Shown one piece after another: positions 8,090-17,224 of a DNA stretch of 54,798 nucleotides; positions within the stretch are counted from its first letter, which is position 1; every line of letters begins with the position of its first letter. The stretch is from NCBI GenBank assembly GCA_903928495.1, contig CAIYQZ010000063.1, forward strand, positions 1 to 54,798, in the 5' to 3' direction. The notes below the pieces were generated by a model. It searched no databases. It was not told the origin of the DNA and was given only the letters and a program-made list of their open reading frames with translations. The position numbers were made by a program, and so were the translations under genes. This stretch comes from an uncultured bacterium (GTDB lineage: Bacteria > Pseudomonadota > Gammaproteobacteria > Burkholderiales > Burkholderiaceae_C).

Positions 8090-9784
8090 ATGACCCCCTC
8101 AGAAATACTGGAACAGTTCGGCCCCCGCGAGGCCATGGAGTACGACGTGGTGGTGGTGGGCGGCGGCCCAGCCGGTCTGTCGGCAGCCATACGCCTCAAG
8201 CAGCTCAGCGCCGAGAAGGGCACCGACGTGTCGGTGGTGGTGCTCGAAAAAGGCTCCGAGCCGGGTGCGCACATCCTGTCTGGTGCCGTCATGGACCCCA
8301 AAGCCATCACCGAACTCTTCCCGGACTGGAAAGAACGCGGAGCGCCGCTGAACCAGCCTGTGAGCAGTGATGATGTGCTGTTCCTGAGCGAAACCGGCTC
8401 CAAGCGCACGCCCGACGCATTGGTACCCAACAACTTCCACAACGAAGGCTGCTACGTCATCAGCCTGGGTGCGGTCACCAAGTGGCTGGGCGAACAGGCC
8501 GAGGCCTTGGGTGTGGAAATATTCCCCGGCTTTGCGGCGGCAGAGGTGCTGTACAACGACGACGGCTCTGTCAAAGGCGTGGCCACCGGCAACATGGGCG
8601 TGGGCAAAGACGGTGAACCCACCGATGCCCTCCAGATCGGTATGGAACTGCACGCCAAATACACCGTGTTTGCCGAAGGCGTGCGCGGCCACCTGGGCAA
8701 GCAATTGATCGAAAAATTCAAGCTCGACGCGGGCAAAGACCCCCAGGCCTACGGCATTGGCATCAAAGAGCTGTGGGAAATCCCGGCCGACAAGGCCCAG
8801 CCCGGCAAAGTAGTGCACACCGCCGGTTGGCCCATGGACAGCAGCACCTACGGGGGCGGCTTTTTGTACCACCTGGAGGGCAACAAGGTCACGCTGGGCT
8901 TTGTGGTGGGCCTGGACTACGCCAACCCCTGGCTGAGCCCGTTTGAAGAAATGCAGCGCTGGAAAACCCACCCAGCCATCAAAGCCCACATCGAAGGCGG
9001 CAAGCGCCTGGGCTACGGTGCACGTGCCATTGCAGCGGGCGGCATTTTGAGCCTTCCCAAGACCGTGTTCCCCGGTGGTGCGCTGGTGGGTTGTGAGGCG
9101 GGATACCTGAACGCAGCCCGCATCAAGGGCAGCCACGCCGCCATCAAAACCGGCATGTTGGCCGCTGAGGCGGCTTACGACGCGGTGGTGGCGGGCCGCC
9201 AGCACGATGAACTGGCCACCTACCCCGCCGCCTTCGAGCAAAGCTGGCTGCACGCCGAGTTGCAAAGCTCCAAGAACTTCAAGACCTGGTTCAAGAAAGG
9301 CGCCACCATCGGCGCGCTGATGACCGGCATCGAACACTGGCTGTTGCCCAAGCTGGGCATCAACACCCCGCCCTGGACGCTGCACCGCACCCAGGCCGAC
9401 CACACCTACCTGCGCCCGGCGGCCGAAATGCCGCAGATTGCCTACCCCAAACCCGATGGGGTGATCAGCTTTGACCGCTTGAGCAGCGTGTTTGTGAGCA
9501 ACACCAACCACGCGGAAGAGCAGCCCTCACACCTGACGCTGCGCAACAGCACGGTGCCAGTGCAGATCAACCTGGCCAAGTTCGCAGGCCCTGAAAGCCG
9601 CTACTGCCCGGCGGGGGTGTATGAATTTGTGCCCGACACGGCCCAGGGTGGCGACGCGCAGCGCCTGCAGATCAACGCGCAGAACTGCGTGCACTGCAAA
9701 ACCTGCGACATCAAAGACCCCACACAAAACATCGTCTGGGTCACGCCTGAAGGCGGCGGTGGACCCAACTACGCGGGCATGTGA
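8090..9784 (+). CDS. Electron transfer flavoprotein-ubiquinone oxidoreductase
   Basis: The 564-residue flavo-iron-sulfur enzyme carries electrons from acyl-CoA dehydrogenases, through ETF, to ubiquinone at the inner membrane. The FAD site is VVVVGGGPAGLSAAIRLKQL near residue 20. The C-terminal domain binds one 4Fe-4S cluster through Cys506, Cys533, Cys536 and Cys539 (NCVHCKTCDIKDP). Length and motifs match full-length ETF-QO. It overlaps the next gene by four bases (ATGTGA). A TetR-like palindrome lies in its upstream region, shared with the SDR operon, so both may respond to the same acyl-CoA signal. Confidence 0.95.
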   Translation: MTPSEILEQFGPREAMEYDVVVVGGGPAGLSAAIRLKQLSAEKGTDVSVVVLEKGSEPGAHILSGAVMDPKAITELFPDWKERGAPLNQPVSSDDVLFLSETGSKRTPDALVPNNFHNEGCYVISLGAVTKWLGEQAEALGVEIFPGFAAAEVLYNDDGSVKGVATGNMGVGKDGEPTDALQIGMELHAKYTVFAEGVRGHLGKQLIEKFKLDAGKDPQAYGIGIKELWEIPADKAQPGKVVHTAGWPMDSSTYGGGFLYHLEGNKVTLGFVVGLDYANPWLSPFEEMQRWKTHPAIKAHIEGGKRLGYGARAIAAGGILSLPKTVFPGGALVGCEAGYLNAARIKGSHAAIKTGMLAAEAAYDAVVAGRQHDELATYPAAFEQSWLHAELQSSKNFKTWFKKGATIGALMTGIEHWLLPKLGINTPPWTLHRTQADHTYLRPAAEMPQIAYPKPDGVISFDRLSSVFVSNTNHAEEQPSHLTLRNSTVPVQINLAKFAGPESRYCPAGVYEFVPDTAQGGDAQRLQINAQNCVHCKTCDIKDPTQNIVWVTPEGGGGPNYAGM

Positions 9785-10452
9785 GCTTGGCCGCGCCCGC
9801 ACTCCACCCCGACCTGCTGCAGACGTTGCAGACCATGGCCAGCGGCCCTCGCCGCTTGCTGGGTGTGGTGGGGGCTCCGGGAGCGGGCAAATCCACCCTG
9901 GCTGCACTGGCTGCAGCGGCATTGGGCGAACGCGCCCAGGCTGTGCCGATGGACGGCTACCACCTCGCGCAAGCCGAGCTGGTGCGCCTCGGCCGCGCCC
10001 AACGCAAAGGCGCGCCCGACACCTTTGACGCCTGGGGCTACGCCGCCCTGCTGCGCCGCCTGCGCACGCAAGCACACGACGAGGTGGTTTACGCACCCGA
10101 CTTCCAGCGCACGCTGGAAGAGCCTTTGGCCGGCGCATTGCCCGTGTGGGCCCACACACCGCGGGTCATCACCGAAGGCAACTACCTGCTGCTGGACGAC
10201 GGCCCCTGGGCCCCCGTGGCCGGGTTGCTGGACGAGGTGTGGTACCTGCACGTGGACGCCGACCTGCGCCTGGAGCGCCTGGCCCAGCGCCACCAGCAGT
10301 TTGGCCGCAGCCGCGCCGATGCCCTGGCGTGGATTGCCAGCACCGACGAGCCCAACGCCCGCCGCATCGAAGCCGTGCGGCACCGCGCCCAGCGGCAGGT
10401 GGTGTGGAACGAGGCCAGTGGCCTGTTTGAGTGGGCGCAGCCCCTCGGCTGA
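9781..10452 (+). CDS. P-loop nucleoside/nucleotide kinase family protein
   Basis: The 223-residue protein has a Walker A loop GAPGAGKST (31-39), then VPMDGYHL and KGAPDTFD, which mark the uridine kinase/pantothenate kinase-like group (YggC/FrcK type). An internal VITEGNYLLLDD also fits that group. It probably phosphorylates a sugar or nucleoside with ATP in the cytoplasm; the substrate is not predictable. A GTG start overlaps the end of ETF-QO, so translation is coupled even though no functional link is evident. It ends 25 bases before the glycine riboswitch. Confidence 0.8.
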   Translation: MSLAAPALHPDLLQTLQTMASGPRRLLGVVGAPGAGKSTLAALAAAALGERAQAVPMDGYHLAQAELVRLGRAQRKGAPDTFDAWGYAALLRRLRTQAHDEVVYAPDFQRTLEEPLAGALPVWAHTPRVITEGNYLLLDDGPWAPVAGLLDEVWYLHVDADLRLERLAQRHQQFGRSRADALAWIASTDEPNARRIEAVRHRAQRQVVWNEASGLFEWAQPLG

Positions 10453-10462
10453 GTTCGACCGC

Positions 10463-10468
10463 TAGAAT
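10463..10468 (+). promoter_or_regulatory. Possible -10 element of the gcv promoter
   Basis: TAGAAT lies about ten bases upstream of the first riboswitch stem, where a transcription start would be expected. No good -35 match was seen, so this is a position-based suggestion. Confidence 0.35.
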
Positions 10469-10477
10469 CGCGGACCT

Positions 10478-10724
10478 GTCAGGAGAGAAGCCCAGCCGGC
10501 GCGCAAGCGACATTGGCCAGGGCTCGCCGAAGGCGCAACAGAACCATCGTGTTCTGACGAACGCTCAGGCAAAAGGACTGGCAAACGTCAGGGGGCCCAA
10601 CGGCCCTCGGATGACACCCTGCTGGAGAGAGGCAACGCACGGTTTCAAGCCGCCGCGCTGCCCACCGAAGGAGCAAGCTGGCGCAGAGTTTTCGGCCGGT
10701 GAATCTCTCAGGTAAAGCGGACAT
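10478..10724 (+). ncRNA. Tandem glycine riboswitch
   Basis: Two glycine aptamers stand in series. The first has AGGAGAGAAGCCC, GCCGAAGGCGCAAC and CTCAGGCAAAAGGAC. The second has CTGGAGAGAGGC, CACCGAAGGAGCAAGC and ATCTCTCAGGTAAAGCGGAC. These are the conserved core strings of the gcvT motif. The element lies directly upstream of gcvT, so glycine should raise expression of the cleavage system. About 70 bases separate the second aptamer from the start codon, enough for an expression platform. Confidence 0.95.
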
Positions 10725-10796
10725 CGGGGGCTCGCTCATGGCATTCACGTCTGGTGTGTGCTGTGCGTTCTGGCCCTTCTTGAAATGCCCGCTGCC

Positions 10797-11927
10797 ATGT
10801 CTGAATCCCTGCTCGACCTGCACACCACACCGCTGAACGCGCTGCACATTGAACTGGGTGCCCGCATGGTGCCCTTTGCGGGCTACAGCATGCCCGTGCA
10901 ATACCCGGCTGGCCTGATGGCCGAGCACCAGCACACGCGCACCGCCGCCGGGCTGTTCGACGTGTCGCACATGGGCCAGTTGCGCCTGGTGGGGCCTGAC
11001 GCCGCCGCCGCGTTTGAAACCCTGATGCCAGTGGACGTGATGGGCCTGCCGGTGGGCAAGCAGCGCTACGGCCTGCTGCTGACCGATGGCGGCACCATCA
11101 TCGATGACCTGATGTTTGTGAACCGGGGCACCGATATCTTTGTGATCGTCAACGGCGCCTGCAAAGTGGGCGACCTGGAACACATCGAAGACCGGATTGG
11201 CCAGCGCTGCGAAGTCGTCCCCATGCCCGAGCGCGCTCTGCTGGCGCTGCAAGGCCCCCAGGCTGTGACGGCGCTGACCCGCCTGGTGCCCGGTGTTGAG
11301 AAACTGGTGTTCATGACAGGTTCCGCTTTCACCTGGGAAGGGGCTGACCTGTTCATCACCCGCAGCGGCTACACCGGTGAAGACGGGTTTGAAATTTCCG
11401 TGCCCGACACTGCCGCCGAAGCGTTCGCCCGCGCCCTGCTGGCGCAACCTGAGGTGAAGCCCATTGGTCTGGGTGCCCGCAACTCGCTGCGCCTGGAAGC
11501 CGGGCTGTGCCTGTACGGGCAAGACATCGACACCACCACCACCCCGGTGGAAGCCGGTTTGAATTGGGCCATGCAAAAGGTGCGCCGCACCGGCGGTGCC
11601 CGTGCCGGCGGATTTGCAGGGGCCGACACCGTGCTGGGCCAACTCGATGGCACCGAGGCCATCAACAAAGTGCGTGTGGGTCTGCTGGCCTTGGAGCGCG
11701 TGCCCGTGCGTGAGCACACGCAACTGACCGACCTGGACGGCGAGCACCTGGGTGAAGTGACCAGCGGCCTGCTCGGCCCCACCATCAACCAGCCCATTGC
11801 CATGGGCTACGTGCCCCCCAGCCACGCGGCCGTGGGCACGCGACTGCACGCCGTGGTGCGCGGCAAACCCGTGCCCATGGAAGTGGTGGCCATGCCCTTT
11901 GTGCCCACCCGCTATTACCGTGGATGA
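10797..11927 (+). CDS. gcvT: Aminomethyltransferase (glycine cleavage T protein)
   Basis: The 376-residue T protein moves the methylene group of the H-protein-bound intermediate to tetrahydrofolate and releases ammonia. Family segments include RMVPFAGYSMPVQY, GLFDVSHMGQ, ALQGPQA and SRSGYTGEDGFEIS-like text near residue 195. ATG 10797 gives the usual N-terminus; an ATG at 10785 would add four residues. No strong ribosome site is visible at either, as may be expected if the upstream riboswitch governs access. gcvH and gcvP follow on the same strand. Confidence 0.95.
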   Translation: MSESLLDLHTTPLNALHIELGARMVPFAGYSMPVQYPAGLMAEHQHTRTAAGLFDVSHMGQLRLVGPDAAAAFETLMPVDVMGLPVGKQRYGLLLTDGGTIIDDLMFVNRGTDIFVIVNGACKVGDLEHIEDRIGQRCEVVPMPERALLALQGPQAVTALTRLVPGVEKLVFMTGSAFTWEGADLFITRSGYTGEDGFEISVPDTAAEAFARALLAQPEVKPIGLGARNSLRLEAGLCLYGQDIDTTTTPVEAGLNWAMQKVRRTGGARAGGFAGADTVLGQLDGTEAINKVRVGLLALERVPVREHTQLTDLDGEHLGEVTSGLLGPTINQPIAMGYVPPSHAAVGTRLHAVVRGKPVPMEVVAMPFVPTRYYRG

Positions 11928-11959
11928 TGGTGGCCGGTTGACCGCACACGGTTTTCAAG

Positions 11960-12008
11960 CATTTTTGGTACCCAGCGCTTGACTGTATTCATTTGTTAGC
12001 TACTTTTT
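11960..12008 (-). repeat. Dispersed TAGCT-N17-AAGCG repeat, copy C
   Basis: On the minus strand TAGCT is followed after 17 bases by AAGCGCTGG and then an A/T-rich end. It fills the gcvT-gcvH gap. Its best match is copy A, including the shared CCAAAAATG ending. Confidence 0.72.
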
Positions 12009-12031
12009 AATTTCCTACTCTGGAGCACCCC

Positions 12032-12394
12032 ATGATCAAGTACACGCCCGACCACGAATGGCTCAACATCGACGGCGACACCGCCACCGTGGGCATCACC
12101 CACCACGCGCAAGACGCGCTGGGCGACGTGGTGTTTGTCGATTTGCCCGAATTGGGCAAAACCTTTGCCCAGAAAGACGTGGCTGGTGTGGTCGAGTCCG
12201 TCAAAGCCGCCGCTGACGTGTACATGCCCGTGAGCGGTGAAATCACCGAAGTGAACGAAGCCCTGCGTGCCAACCCCGCGCTGGCCAACACCGACCCGCT
12301 GGGCGCCGGCTGGTTCTTCAAGGTCAAGCTGAGCAACGCCGGCGAAATCGACGGCCTGCTGGACGAAACCGCCTACAACGCGCTGGCCCAGTAA
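12032..12394 (+). CDS. gcvH: Glycine cleavage system H protein
   Basis: The 120-residue lipoyl carrier shuttles the aminomethyl group between P, T and L proteins. The lipoylated residue is Lys58 in [15 protein letters not shown], exactly the family motif. The protein is full length (usual size 120-130). A GGAG ribosome site lies nine bases upstream of the ATG. It is 104 bases downstream of gcvT with a dispersed repeat in between, and about 66 bases upstream of gcvP, in the order T-H-P. Confidence 0.96.
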   Translation: MIKYTPDHEWLNIDGDTATVGITHHAQDALGDVVFVDLPELGKTFAQKDVAGVVESVKAAADVYMPVSGEITEVNEALRANPALANTDPLGAGWFFKVKLSNAGEIDGLLDETAYNALAQ

Positions 12395-12460
12395 ACACCG
12401 GCCCCGCGCTCCCCGGCGGCCCCATGTCGCCGTTCTTCTGCCCCACAGGACACCCGCACC

Positions 12461-15361
12461 ATGTCGATGCCCACCGTTCAGTCATCAGCCCTGCCCCTGA
12501 CACAGCTGGAAAACCCCAGCGAATTCATTGCCCGCCACATCGGCGTGAGCGAGGCCGACGAGGCCCACATGCTCAGCGTGATTGGCGAAGCCTCGCGCCG
12601 TGCGCTGATCGACAGCATCGTGCCGCGCAGCATTGCGCGAAGCACCGACATGGACCTGCCCCTGCCCGTGACCGAAGCCGCCGCACTGGCCGAGCTGAAG
12701 GCGGTTGCGGCGCTCAACACGCCCATGAAAAGCTTCATCGGGCAGGGCTACCACGGCACCCACACGCCCGGCGTGATCCTGCGCAACATCCTGGAAAACC
12801 CCGCCTGGTACACCGCCTACACGCCCTACCAGGCCGAGATTTCACAGGGCCGCATGGAAGCCCTGGTGAACTTCCAGACCATGGTGACCGACCTGACGGG
12901 CCTGCCCATGGCCAACGCCAGCATGCTGGACGAGGCCACCGCAGCGGCTGAAGCCATGACGCTGGCGGCCCGTGCGGGCAAATCGAAATCCAACGTGTTT
13001 TACGTGGACGACCAGGTGTTGCCCCAAACCCTGGAAGTCATCCAGACCCGCGCACGCCCGCTGGGCATCGAGGTGCGCACCTGCACCGGTTCAGAAGCCC
13101 TGGAGAACGACAGTTTTGCCGTGTTGCTGCAGTACCCCGGCGTGAGCGGTGTGGTGCGAGATGACCGGGAGTGGATTCAAACCTACAAAGGCAAAGGCGG
13201 CGTGGTCATCGTGGCGGCCGACTTGCTGGCCCTCACGCTGCTGGTGCCCCCCGGCGAATTCGGTGCAGACATTGCCGTGGGCACGACCCAACGCTTTGGC
13301 ATGCCCATGGGCGCGGGCGGCCCGCACGCCGCGTACATGGCCTGCCGCGACGAGTTCAAACGCTCCATGCCCGGCCGCCTGGTGGGCGTGAGTGTGGATG
13401 CCCATGGAAACCCCGCTTACCGCCTGGCGCTACAGACCCGAGAGCAACACATCCGCCGCGAAAAAGCCACCAGCAACATTTGCACCGCGCAGGTGCTGCC
13501 GGCGGTGGTGGCCAGCATGTATGCGGTGTACCACGGCCCGGCGGGCCTCACGCGCATTGCCCAGCGCGTGGCCAGCTACACCGCCATCCTCGCGGCAGGC
13601 TTGCAGCACCTGGGCTGCGAGCTGACCAACGACACCGCGTTTGACACCCTCACCGTGCGTTTGGTCACCCCGGCCGACGCTGAAACCGTGCTGGCCCGCG
13701 CCTTGTCGTGTGGTTTCAACCTGCGTTTGAGCCACAGCCGTCATGTGGGCATCACTCTGGACGAAACCACCACCCGCGAAGACATCGACGCACTGTGGGT
13801 CTGCTTCGCCCTCACCGGCCAAAGCATGCCCGAGGTGGGTGCGTTTGAAGGCGGCATTGAGCCGCTCATTCCCTTGTCGCTGCGCCGCACCAGCGCCTTC
13901 CTGACGCACCCGGTGTTCAACAGCCATCACTCTGAAACCGGCATGCTTCGCTACATCCGCAAGCTGAGCGACAAAGACCTGGCGCTGGACCGCAGCATGA
14001 TTCCGCTGGGCAGTTGCACCATGAAGCTCAACGCCACGGCCGAGATGATTCCCATCACCTGGCCCGAGTTTGCCAACGTGCACCCGTTTGCCCCGGCCGA
14101 CCAGCTGGAAGGCTACCGCCTGCTGGACGAACAGCTGCGCGCCTGGCTGTGCCAGGCGACGGGCTACGCCGGCATCAGCCTCCAGCCCAACGCCGGGTCG
14201 CAAGGCGAATATGCCGGGCTGCTCGTCATCAAGGCCTGGCATGAAGCGCGCGGCGAAGGCCACCGCAACATCTGCCTGATTCCCAGCAGCGCCCACGGCA
14301 CCAACCCAGCGTCGGCCCAGATGGTGGGCATGACGGTGGTCGTCACCAAATGCGACGACCAGGGCAACGTGGACATGGCCGACCTGCAAGCCAAGTGCGA
14401 GCAGCACAGCGCCCACCTGGCTGCGGTGATGATCACCTACCCCAGCACCCACGGGGTGTTTGAAACCAGCGTGAAAGAGCTGTGCGCCCTGGTGCACAGC
14501 CACGGTGGCCGCGTGTACGTGGACGGTGCCAACATGAACGCCCTGGTGGGCGTGGCCGCACCCGGCGAGTTTGGCGGCGACGTGAGCCACCTGAACCTGC
14601 ACAAAACCTTCTGCATTCCGCATGGCGGCGGCGGCCCCGGCGTGGGGCCCGTGTGTGTGGTGGAAGACCTGGTGCCCTACCTGCCCGGCCACGCCACGGC
14701 CGGGCTGCCCGTCAATGGCGTGGGTGCCGTCAGCGCGGCACCCTTGGGCAACGCGGCGGTGCTGCCAATCAGCTGGATGTACATCCGCATGATGGGGGCC
14801 GATGGCCTGAAGCACGCCACCGAAACGGCCATTCTGAGTGCCAACTACATCAGCAAGCGCCTGAAAGACCACTTTCCCACGCTGTACGCGAGCGAAAGCG
14901 GGCATGTGGCGCACGAGTGCATCCTGGACTTGCGGGGCCTGAAAGACACCAGCGGCGTGATGGCTGAAGACGTGGCCAAGCGCCTGATGGACTATGGCTT
15001 CCATGCCCCCACGCTCAGCTTCCCCGTGCCCAACACGCTGATGGTGGAGCCCACCGAGAGCGAAACGCTGCAAGAGCTGGACCGCTTCATTGACGCGATG
15101 ATTGCCATCCGAAACGAGGTGCGCAAAGTGGAAGCCGGTGAATGGCCTCAGGACAACAACCCGCTCAAAGCGGCTCCCCACACCGCCGCCAGCCTGCTGG
15201 GGACCGAGTGGAACCGCCCCTACCCGCGTGAGCTGGGCGCCTTCCCCGTGGCCAGCCTGCGCCAGGTGAAGTACTGGCCGCCCGTGGGCCGGGTGGACAA
15301 CGTGTACGGCGACCGCAACCTGTTCTGCAGCTGCCTGCCCGTGGGCAGCTACGAAAGCTGA
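12461..15361 (+). CDS. gcvP: Glycine dehydrogenase (decarboxylating), P protein
   Basis: The 966-residue single-chain P protein decarboxylates glycine and loads the aminomethyl group on GcvH. The pyridoxal-phosphate lysine is Lys715 in [18 protein letters not shown]. Other family strings are [18 protein letters not shown] near residue 90 and [15 protein letters not shown] near 515. Length agrees with bacterial full-length GcvP, which is a fusion of the two halves found as separate subunits in some phyla. It completes the riboswitch-controlled set; the L protein is not nearby, as is usual because it is shared with other complexes. Confidence 0.97.
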   Translation: MSMPTVQSSALPLTQLENPSEFIARHIGVSEADEAHMLSVIGEASRRALIDSIVPRSIARSTDMDLPLPVTEAAALAELKAVAALNTPMKSFIGQGYHGTHTPGVILRNILENPAWYTAYTPYQAEISQGRMEALVNFQTMVTDLTGLPMANASMLDEATAAAEAMTLAARAGKSKSNVFYVDDQVLPQTLEVIQTRARPLGIEVRTCTGSEALENDSFAVLLQYPGVSGVVRDDREWIQTYKGKGGVVIVAADLLALTLLVPPGEFGADIAVGTTQRFGMPMGAGGPHAAYMACRDEFKRSMPGRLVGVSVDAHGNPAYRLALQTREQHIRREKATSNICTAQVLPAVVASMYAVYHGPAGLTRIAQRVASYTAILAAGLQHLGCELTNDTAFDTLTVRLVTPADAETVLARALSCGFNLRLSHSRHVGITLDETTTREDIDALWVCFALTGQSMPEVGAFEGGIEPLIPLSLRRTSAFLTHPVFNSHHSETGMLRYIRKLSDKDLALDRSMIPLGSCTMKLNATAEMIPITWPEFANVHPFAPADQLEGYRLLDEQLRAWLCQATGYAGISLQPNAGSQGEYAGLLVIKAWHEARGEGHRNICLIPSSAHGTNPASAQMVGMTVVVTKCDDQGNVDMADLQAKCEQHSAHLAAVMITYPSTHGVFETSVKELCALVHSHGGRVYVDGANMNALVGVAAPGEFGGDVSHLNLHKTFCIPHGGGGPGVGPVCVVEDLVPYLPGHATAGLPVNGVGAVSAAPLGNAAVLPISWMYIRMMGADGLKHATETAILSANYISKRLKDHFPTLYASESGHVAHECILDLRGLKDTSGVMAEDVAKRLMDYGFHAPTLSFPVPNTLMVEPTESETLQELDRFIDAMIAIRNEVRKVEAGEWPQDNNPLKAAPHTAASLLGTEWNRPYPRELGAFPVASLRQVKYWPPVGRVDNVYGDRNLFCSCLPVGSYES

Positions 15362-15370
15362 ATCTCAGCA

Positions 15371-15415
15371 CCAAAACGGCCTCCAGCGCTTGATGCACAT
15401 GGGTTTACAGCTATC
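15371..15415 (-). repeat. Dispersed TAGCT-N17-AAGCG repeat, copy D
   Basis: On the minus strand TAGCT, 17 bases, AAGCGCTGGAGGC. It overlaps the first codons of the small gene that follows gcvP, so the start codons at 15393 and 15399 lie inside the repeat. Confidence 0.72.
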
Positions 15416-15779
15416 GTGGCTGGACTTTGAATCCACCGACAACGGCGACGACACCCACACGCTGGAGGCCATGGCCAGCGTACCCCCTGCACGGGTGAGT
15501 GATGTGCTGGCCGAGGTCACGGCCGTTCTGGCCTGGGCGCACCAACACCTTCATGACGGACCCCAGCCGCTGGACGACGGTGGGCAATGGGATGCATGGC
15601 TGCAATGGCAGGCAGATGACGGTGTCGTTCAGACGCTGCCGTTGCCAGACCCGGCGCACACCCGGCCTGCGGGCGGTGCAGGTGCGCTGCATGCATTCCC
15701 GGTTGATGCCCGCTGGCTGACCATCACACTCACCATGGTGCTGCCGTCAGCCAGATTGCCGCTGCCATGGGACGAGTGA
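15393..15779 (+). CDS. Hypothetical protein downstream of gcvP
   Basis: A 128-residue soluble protein of unknown function (MHMGLQLSWLDFES at the start). It is acidic with many Trp and contains SDVLAEVTAVLAWAHQHL and WLTITLTMVLP. I do not recognise a domain. Codon use and a lack of competing frames suggest it is real. The first codons come from a dispersed repeat: possible starts are TTG 15390, ATG 15393 and ATG 15399, none with a clear ribosome site. It follows gcvP by 31 bases on the same strand and may be co-transcribed. Confidence 0.6.
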   Translation: MHMGLQLSWLDFESTDNGDDTHTLEAMASVPPARVSDVLAEVTAVLAWAHQHLHDGPQPLDDGGQWDAWLQWQADDGVVQTLPLPDPAHTRPAGGAGALHAFPVDARWLTITLTMVLPSARLPLPWDE

Positions 15780-16095
15780 CCACCCCACACACCAGACGCG
15801 ACTGAGGCACACCACCCTGGTGCAGACTGACGCACCAGATGCAGGCAAGCACTGCACAGGTGCACAACCATACCCCCAGGCGCACGGGCGCGGTGCACCC
15901 GGGTTTCCATCAATGCCAAAAAGCTGAAGCTGGTAGACAATCTTGTATACACACCAGTGTTCAGCTTTGCGAACGGGCATGGGTTTAATCAACCTGCCCA
16001 GCGCAATCCGGCCTCTCGGGGCTTCAAGCTGGCACTGTAATTGCTTTGGATACCCATAGCCTTTCTTTGACTGTTCCTGTCCCTCTGGAGTCCGC
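15780..16095. promoter_or_regulatory. Intergenic region with a large inverted repeat around TGTATACA
   Basis: This 316-base gap holds no gene I can support. At 15921-15967 AAGCTGAA and CTGG (15921-15928, 15930-15933) are mirrored by CCAG and TTCAGCTT (15954-15957, 15960-15967). The palindrome TGTATACA (15944-15951) lies between the arms. TGTATACA is a common core of GntR-type (FadR subgroup) operators. The site is 130-175 bases upstream of the ABC importer operon. A ribosome site CTGGAG precedes the ATG at 16096. Confidence 0.5.
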
Positions 16096-17139
16096 ATGAT
16101 CAAACGTCATTTCCTCAAAGCCACCTCTGCAGCGCTCGCGTTGGCCGGTCTTTTTGCCGTGGGCAGCGCCCACGCACAGAACAAGCCCATCAAGTTCCAG
16201 CTGGACTGGCGCTTCGAGGGCCCTTCCGCCTTGTTCCTGCAACCCGTTTCCAAGGGTTATTTCAAAGATGCCGGTCTGGATGTGACCGTGGACGCCGGCA
16301 ACGGCTCTGGCGCCACCGTGACTCGTGTGGCCTCTGGCACATACGACATGGGCTTTGCCGACATGGCCGCGCTGATGGAGTTCCACGCCAACAACCCCGA
16401 CGCGCCCAACAAGCCCGTGGCCGTGATGATGGTCTACAACAACACGCCCGCTGCCGTGCTGGCCCTCAAAAAGTCTGGCATCAAAACGCCTGCCGACCTG
16501 AGCGGCAAGAAGCTGGGTGCACCTGTGTTCGACGCAGGCCGCAAAGCGTTCCCCATTTTCGAAAAAGCCAACAACGTGACCAACGTGGCCTGGACGGCCA
16601 TGGACCCTCCCCTGCGTGAAACCATGCTGGTGCGTGGCGACATCGACGCCATCACCGGTTTCTCGTTCACCTCGCTGCTGAACTTGGAAGCGCGTGGCAT
16701 CAAAACCGAAGACATCGTGGTGATGCCCTACGCAGACCATGGTGTGAAGCTCTACGGCAACGCCATCATCGTCAACCCCAAAATGCTGAAAGAGAACCCC
16801 ACAGCAGTCAAAGCGTTCCTGACCGCCTTCGCCAAAGGCGCCAAAGAAGCCATGGCCAACCCGGCTGCTGCCATTGCCCTCGTGAAAGAACGCGACGGCA
16901 TCATCAACGTGGCGCTGGAAACACGCCGTCTGCAACTGGCCATCGACTCCGTGGTGGCCAGCCCTGACGCACGCAAGGAAGGTTTTGGCCGCATCAACGA
17001 CGGCCGCATGGCGCTGATGGCCAGCCAGGTGTCCGATGCCTACAAAACCAAAAACCGCGTGGACGTGAAAGCCGTGTGGGACGGCTCCGCCATGCCCGAT
17101 GCCGCCGCGCTGGACATCCTGCCCAAGGCCAAGAAGTAA
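16096..17139 (+). CDS. ABC transporter substrate-binding protein (NMT1/SsuA-like)
   Basis: The 347-residue periplasmic protein has a signal peptide (residues 1-27, cleavage near AHAQN) and the NMT1/THI5-like fold. That fold is marked by IKFQLDWRFEG, GLDVTVDAGNGSGATVTRVASGTYDMGFADMAAL and KNRVDVKAVWDGS. The group binds sulfonates, riboflavin or pyrimidine-like compounds. Downstream are the matching ATPase and permease, then a nucleoside deaminase and ureD. That context suggests a nitrogen heterocycle as the substrate, by inference only. A strong hairpin after the gene probably stabilises its mRNA so that the binding protein is made in excess. Confidence 0.88.
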   Translation: MIKRHFLKATSAALALAGLFAVGSAHAQNKPIKFQLDWRFEGPSALFLQPVSKGYFKDAGLDVTVDAGNGSGATVTRVASGTYDMGFADMAALMEFHANNPDAPNKPVAVMMVYNNTPAAVLALKKSGIKTPADLSGKKLGAPVFDAGRKAFPIFEKANNVTNVAWTAMDPPLRETMLVRGDIDAITGFSFTSLLNLEARGIKTEDIVVMPYADHGVKLYGNAIIVNPKMLKENPTAVKAFLTAFAKGAKEAMANPAAAIALVKERDGIINVALETRRLQLAIDSVVASPDARKEGFGRINDGRMALMASQVSDAYKTKNRVDVKAVWDGSAMPDAAALDILPKAKK

Positions 17140-17170
17140 ACCTTCTCGCCCATCCCTTTGTCTGTGGCCC

Positions 17171-17208
17171 AACGGCCAGTTTGTCCGCACGGACGGCTGG
17201 CCGTTTTC
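17171..17208 (+). terminator. Hairpin after the binding-protein gene (attenuator or mRNA stabiliser)
   Basis: AACGGCCAG (17171-17179) pairs with CTGGCCGTT (17197-17205), with an inner GTCCG/CGGAC stem, then a short T-run. It lies between the binding-protein and ATPase genes. A partial terminator here is common in ABC importer operons. Confidence 0.65.
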
Positions 17209-17224
17209 ATGAAAACACCCCGCC

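Noticed and set aside
13430-15181. A 583-codon open frame antisense to gcvP
   Set aside because: It has His/Val/Ala-rich low-complexity text typical of the reverse of a high-GC gene, no domain, and gcvP on the other strand is certain.
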